DNA from: an uncultured Olsenella sp.
GTDB taxonomy: Bacteria > Actinomycetota > Coriobacteriia > Coriobacteriales > Atopobiaceae
NCBI GenBank assembly: GCA_900540955.1
Contig: UQIF01000001.1
Coordinates: 310,001-374,000 of the forward strand
Direction: 5' to 3'
DNA length: 64,000 nucleotides
Shown here: one piece after another, positions 60,995 to 64,000 of the stretch
Layout: the number at the start of each line of letters is the position of its first letter
How positions within the stretch are numbered: position 1 is the stretch's first letter
Made by a program: the position numbers and the translations under genes
Notes under the pieces: model-generated
The model's database searches: none
Seen by the model: the letters and a program-made list of their open reading frames with translations, nothing else
What the model was told of the DNA's origin: nothing

Positions 60995-61300
60995 TCAGCG
61001 CAGCGAGGCGACGACCTTGCAGATCGCCCAATCGATAATGAACAAGATTACAGCAAAGAGCGCGAAGTCGCCGCGGAAGGCGCCTCCGAGCGGGGTCTGG
61101 ATAACAAGAAGACCCTCAAGCCCAGCCGACAAAAGCCGAGATAAAGCGGTATTGAGCGGCAAGACTGCAGCACGTGCGGGCCCCGTGGCAAGGACGTCGG
61201 CGACGACGAGCACGACCACGGCCCATCCAAGGAAACGAAGAGCGAAAGCGGCGGCGCCCAGCAAAGCCTTCACGGGGTTGTCGTGAGAGGCGCTAGACAT
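60995..61300 (-). CDS. Small membrane protein of unknown function
   Basis: A 101-residue protein with three hydrophobic segments (about 15-38, 45-68 and 78-96), starting [16 protein letters not shown] do not recognise a family. It overlaps the upstream ABC-F stop by 8 nt and lies 21 nt before the M50 protease gene, so it is translated as part of this operon. The coupling and membrane pattern support a real gene. Confidence 0.7.
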   Translation of the reverse strand: MSSASHDNPVKALLGAAAFALRFLGWAVVVLVVADVLATGPARAAVLPLNTALSRLLSAGLEGLLVIQTPLGGAFRGDFALFAVILFIIDWAICKVVASLR

Positions 61301-63269
61301 CTGCAGACTCGATCTTCTCGGAAAGCTCCATCCACTCCTCCTCGAGGGAAGGGATCTTTTTTGCGAGGGCGTTGTACTCCTTCATGCACTCATCGAACTT
61401 GGCGGAGTCGTTGTAAAGGGCCTCGTCGGCCATAAGGGCGACGAGCTCGTCATAGCGCTTCTGGGCGGGCTCAAGGGCGGCCTCGACCTCTTTCAGGCGC
61501 TTCTTTTCCTTCTTGAGCGCCTGATTAATGCGCTTTCGCTCTTCCGCCTCGGCACGGCGCTGCTCGCGCGTCTTCACGTTACGCCCGCCGGCAGGCTCGG
61601 AAGTCGCTTCGATGGGGCGCCTATCGGATGATGAAGGGGTCTCGTCAAGGGCAGCCGCCTCGAGCTCGGCTCGCTTGAAGAGGTAGTAGTCGTAGTCTCC
61701 GTCATAGAGGGTCACCCTGTGGTCGCGAACCTCGACCACCTTGTTTGCGACGGCGCGCACGAGGTGCTCGTCGTGCGAGATGAGCACGATGGTGCCGGGG
61801 AACTTGACAAGCGCCTGTTCCAAGACATCGACGGAGTCGATGTCGAGGTGGTTCGTAGGCTCGTCGAGCATAAGCAGGGGGTCGGGAGCGACGAGCATCT
61901 TTGCCAGAGCCAGACGCGCGCGCTCGCCGCCGGAAAGGACGCCGACGCGCTTCTCGACGTCGTCGCCGTGGAAAAGAAACGCGCCCAGAAGGCGACGCTC
62001 CTCGGAACTGGTCCAGCCGCGGGCAACGGTGTCCATCTCGCCGAGAACGGTATTCGCCTCGTTGAGCTCCTCCAGCTGGTGCTGGGCGTAGTAAGCCTGC
62101 GTCACGTTCTGGCCAAGCTCGACCTTGCCTGCGTCAGGCTTGAGCTTGCCGTTGATGAGCTTCATAAGCGTCGACTTGCCGGCACCGTTGGGACCCACGA
62201 GGGCCACATGGTCGCCTCGGTACAGCTTAAGGTCAACGCCCTCGTAGACGCGGTTATCGCCGAAGAACTTCGCGACCCCGTCGAGGCCGATGACCATGTC
62301 GCCCGTGCGCGGAGGATCAGGGAACGAGAAGGACATGTGCTTGTTGCCCTCAGGAAGAATCACGAGCTCGCTTTTGATCTGCTCGATCTTCTTCATGCGC
62401 TCCTGAGCCTGAGCGGCCTTGGTGGGCTTATAGCGGAACTTGTCGACGAACACCTGCATATGGGCGATCTCGCGCTCCTGAGCGGCGCGCTTGGCCCGCA
62501 TCTGCTCGAGATTGTCCTCGCGCTGGTGCAGATACTGTGAGTAGTTGCCTGTATAGGTAGTGATGCGGCGATTCTCAACCGCGGCGACATGGCTCACGCA
62601 CGCGTCCATGAAGGCGCGATCGTGGCTGACGAGGAGCACGGCGCCGTCGTAGCTCTGGAGGAAGGACTCGAGCCACTTGACGCTCTCGAGATCGAGGTGG
62701 TTGGTGGGCTCGTCGAGCATAAGCAGGTCAGGATGACGAAGCAGAAGCTTGGAGAGGCTGATGCGCATCTGCCAGCCGCCCGAGAAATCCTCCGCGGGCT
62801 TGTCGAAGTCCTCCACGGGAAAACCGAGACCCGCAAGGATCTGCCTCGCCCGCGCCTCGAGCTCGTAGCCCCCAAGCCGCTCGAATCGGTCCTGGGCATG
62901 GCCATACTCTTCAAGAAGACGGTCGAGCTCAGGCCCGTCAGCGGTCGAGATGCGACCCTCAAGGTCCGCGACCTTGCGCTCCCAGGTCTTGATCTCATGT
63001 GCAGAATCCATGACCTCAGCCAAGGCAGACCTGCCGCCCATAAGCTTGGATTCCTGCTCCAGATAGCCGACGGTCGTGTCCTTAGCGAAGCTGATGGTCC
63101 CCTCGTCGCAGGACTCCAGGCCCATGAATATCTTCAAAAAAGTCGTCTTGCCGGAGCCGTTAGGGCCAACGAGAGCCCAGCGCTCGCCGGCGTTGAGCTG
63201 AAGGGTGGCCCCGGTATACAGAACCCGTCCGCCGAACGACTTGGAAACTTTATCTGCTAGCGCGATCAA
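61293..63269 (-). CDS. ABC-F ATPase, copy 2
   Basis: A 658-residue soluble double-ABC ATPase. Walker A sites are GPNGSGKTT and GPNGAGKST; both signature and Walker B motifs are complete with DEPTNHLD in each half. The linker (about 240-310) is long and basic, and the C-terminal 100 residues form a charged coiled coil. It is closest in layout to the YdiF/YfmR-like ABC-F proteins. It starts the long minus-strand cluster, and another ABC-F gene ends it. Role on the ribosome is inferred from the family. Confidence 0.92.
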   Translation of the reverse strand: MIALADKVSKSFGGRVLYTGATLQLNAGERWALVGPNGSGKTTFLKIFMGLESCDEGTISFAKDTTVGYLEQESKLMGGRSALAEVMDSAHEIKTWERKVADLEGRISTADGPELDRLLEEYGHAQDRFERLGGYELEARARQILAGLGFPVEDFDKPAEDFSGGWQMRISLSKLLLRHPDLLMLDEPTNHLDLESVKWLESFLQSYDGAVLLVSHDRAFMDACVSHVAAVENRRITTYTGNYSQYLHQREDNLEQMRAKRAAQEREIAHMQVFVDKFRYKPTKAAQAQERMKKIEQIKSELVILPEGNKHMSFSFPDPPRTGDMVIGLDGVAKFFGDNRVYEGVDLKLYRGDHVALVGPNGAGKSTLMKLINGKLKPDAGKVELGQNVTQAYYAQHQLEELNEANTVLGEMDTVARGWTSSEERRLLGAFLFHGDDVEKRVGVLSGGERARLALAKMLVAPDPLLMLDEPTNHLDIDSVDVLEQALVKFPGTIVLISHDEHLVRAVANKVVEVRDHRVTLYDGDYDYYLFKRAELEAAALDETPSSSDRRPIEATSEPAGGRNVKTREQRRAEAEERKRINQALKKEKKRLKEVEAALEPAQKRYDELVALMADEALYNDSAKFDECMKEYNALAKKIPSLEEEWMELSEKIESADV

Positions 63270-63436
63270 ATGCGATGCTCCTCAACCACATCGTGAATTC
63301 AACCCTTTGAGTCTACCATTCAACGTTCATTAGTGTCTGTAATGCTGTGACCAGCGAAAATAGTGTCTATAGTGTCTGTAATTCCGACAACAACGGAGAA
63401 TTGGGACGCATTAGGGACACGTTTTCTGCATAAAAA

Positions 63437-63460
63437 CCCTCCCCGCCGAAGCGAGGAGGG
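63437..63460 (-). terminator. Terminator after the lysis-type genes
   Basis: On the minus strand a stem CCCTCC/GGAGGG (63460-63455 with 63442-63437) is followed by TTTTTA. It ends the unit that enters from the right window edge. Confidence 0.75.
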
Positions 63461-63488
63461 GTCACGGTAGGTACGAGCTAGGTCACAG

Positions 63489-63608
63489 CTAGAGCAGGCC
63501 CATGAGGCACATCGGCACCGCTACAAGGAGCAGCCCGATGTCGATGAGGAATAGCGCCAAGTTCAGGCAATCTCCGTCGTGCTCGTCGGCCGGCGACGGA
63601 TACGGCAT
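63489..63608 (-). CDS. 39-residue membrane protein, holin-like
   Basis: A short frame starting MPYPSPADEHDGD, with one hydrophobic segment from about residue 15 to 39. Its ATG overlaps the stop of the upstream hydrolase gene (TGATG, the A shared), which suggests translational coupling. A terminator follows. Size, single helix and position after a cell-wall hydrolase fit a holin-like or other phage lysis peptide, but no family is recognised. Confidence 0.55.
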   Translation of the reverse strand: MPYPSPADEHDGDCLNLALFLIDIGLLLVAVPMCLMGLL

Positions 63609-64000
63609 CAGAGCTCGCCTCGGTTGAGGGCGCGCTGCATCGCCTTGACGGTGACGGAGGCGGCGTCGAGCTTACCGTCCAGGACGGTCGCGCCGGAGGA
63701 CGGCATGTACCTCTTGATTAGGGCGTTGATGGTGTCCTTGCCGCAGAGCCCGTCGGCCGTCACGCCGATGCGCTGCTGCAATCGCGCGATGGTCACGGAG
63801 CCTTCGCCGCTGGAGTCGTGTTGGAAGCTCGTGCACGCCTCATGGCGCCATGCGTCGCCCTGCCACTGGGACGAGATGACCCCGTCCTTGTACGGGCAAC
63901 CAAGGAGCTCCTGCAGGCGCAGGGTGGTCTCGCGGCCCCAGTAGCCGTCGACCACGAGCTGCTTGGACGAAGCCGGGGCGACGGAAGGCGCGGCTGTGCC
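63608..64000 (-). CDS. C-terminal part of a probable peptidoglycan hydrolase (continues past window)
   Basis: The open frame continues to the window edge, giving 130 visible residues. It begins with an Ala/Pro/Ser linker, then two repeats of a peptidoglycan-binding type: VDGYWGRETTLRLQELLG, and ARLQQRIGVTADGLCGKDTINAL. This C-terminal layout is common in GH25 or amidase endolysins of actinobacterial phages and in some secreted lysozymes. The catalytic domain lies beyond the window. A GTG at 63955 is an in-frame codon and not the start. Confidence 0.7.
   Translation of the reverse strand, partial: GTAAPSVAPASSKQLVVDGYWGRETTLRLQELLGCPYKDGVISSQWQGDAWRHEACTSFQHDSSGEGSVTIARLQQRIGVTADGLCGKDTINALIKRYMPSSGATVLDGKLDAASVTVKAMQRALNRGEL

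Overview
The window looks like a stretch of the core chromosome of a Coriobacteriia actinomycete, most like Collinsella or a close relative. The reasons are a moderately high GC content, an rpsO-pnp pair, RNase J and RNase Y encoded near each other, a SpoVS gene in an otherwise non-sporulation context, and actinobacterial neighbourhoods such as lexA / LysM protein / nrdR and garA / MerR regulator. The genus is inferred from gene content only.

Layout. 1-2934 (+): the end of UDP-galactopyranose mutase, a family 2 glycosyltransferase and a PPK2 polyphosphate kinase, with a long palindromic repeat (1817-1940) between the last two. 3078-8127 (+): rpsO, pnp, a decayed membrane acyltransferase, and RNase J. 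8131-17363 (+): ftsK, a RodZ-like protein, yajQ, rimO, pgsA, the cinA C-terminal domain, recA and recX; recA has its own promoter with a LexA box. 17613-24306 (+): RNase Y, a GHKL ATPase of unknown role, spoVS, miaB, miaA and hflX. 24283-28295: lexA and a DUF1624-type membrane protein (-) face a LysM membrane protein, nrdR, dut and trxB (+) across a control region with up to five LexA-like boxes. 28358-38968 (-): CLC channel, NlpC/P60 hydrolase, apt, MerR/FHA pair, ridA, patB, a GcvT-like protein, a second CDP-alcohol phosphatidyltransferase, an M20 peptidase and serC. 39062-40940: radical SAM protein, short MGMT-like protein, tRNA-Pro(GGG), an orphan PTS EIIB, and a perfect 34-bp inverted repeat.

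40941-63269 (-): a three-gene FAD/FAD/DUF1667 redox set, then a long colinear run bracketed by two ABC-F ATPases. In transcription order from 63269 the run is ABC-F, small membrane protein, M50 protease, scpA, scpB, rluB, cmk, plsC, ispH, DUF512 radical SAM, der, plsY, gpsA, rpe, cysteine desulfurase, zinc-ribbon protein, coaBC, nfo, ABC-F. At the right edge (63489-64000, -) are the C-terminal end of a probable peptidoglycan hydrolase and a coupled 39-residue membrane protein, which look like a phage-type lysis pair.

The window brings together RNA decay (pnp, rnj, rny), tRNA and ribosome modification (miaA, miaB, rimO, rluB), the SOS response (lexA, recA, LysM protein), phospholipid synthesis (plsY, gpsA, plsC, two phosphatidyltransferases) and chromosome segregation (ftsK, scpAB). 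The most unusual signal is non-coding: two distant palindromes (1817-1940 and 53881-53996) share a conserved core with compensatory changes in its hairpin but have different outer stems. This suggests an undescribed repeat or structured nucleic-acid family.
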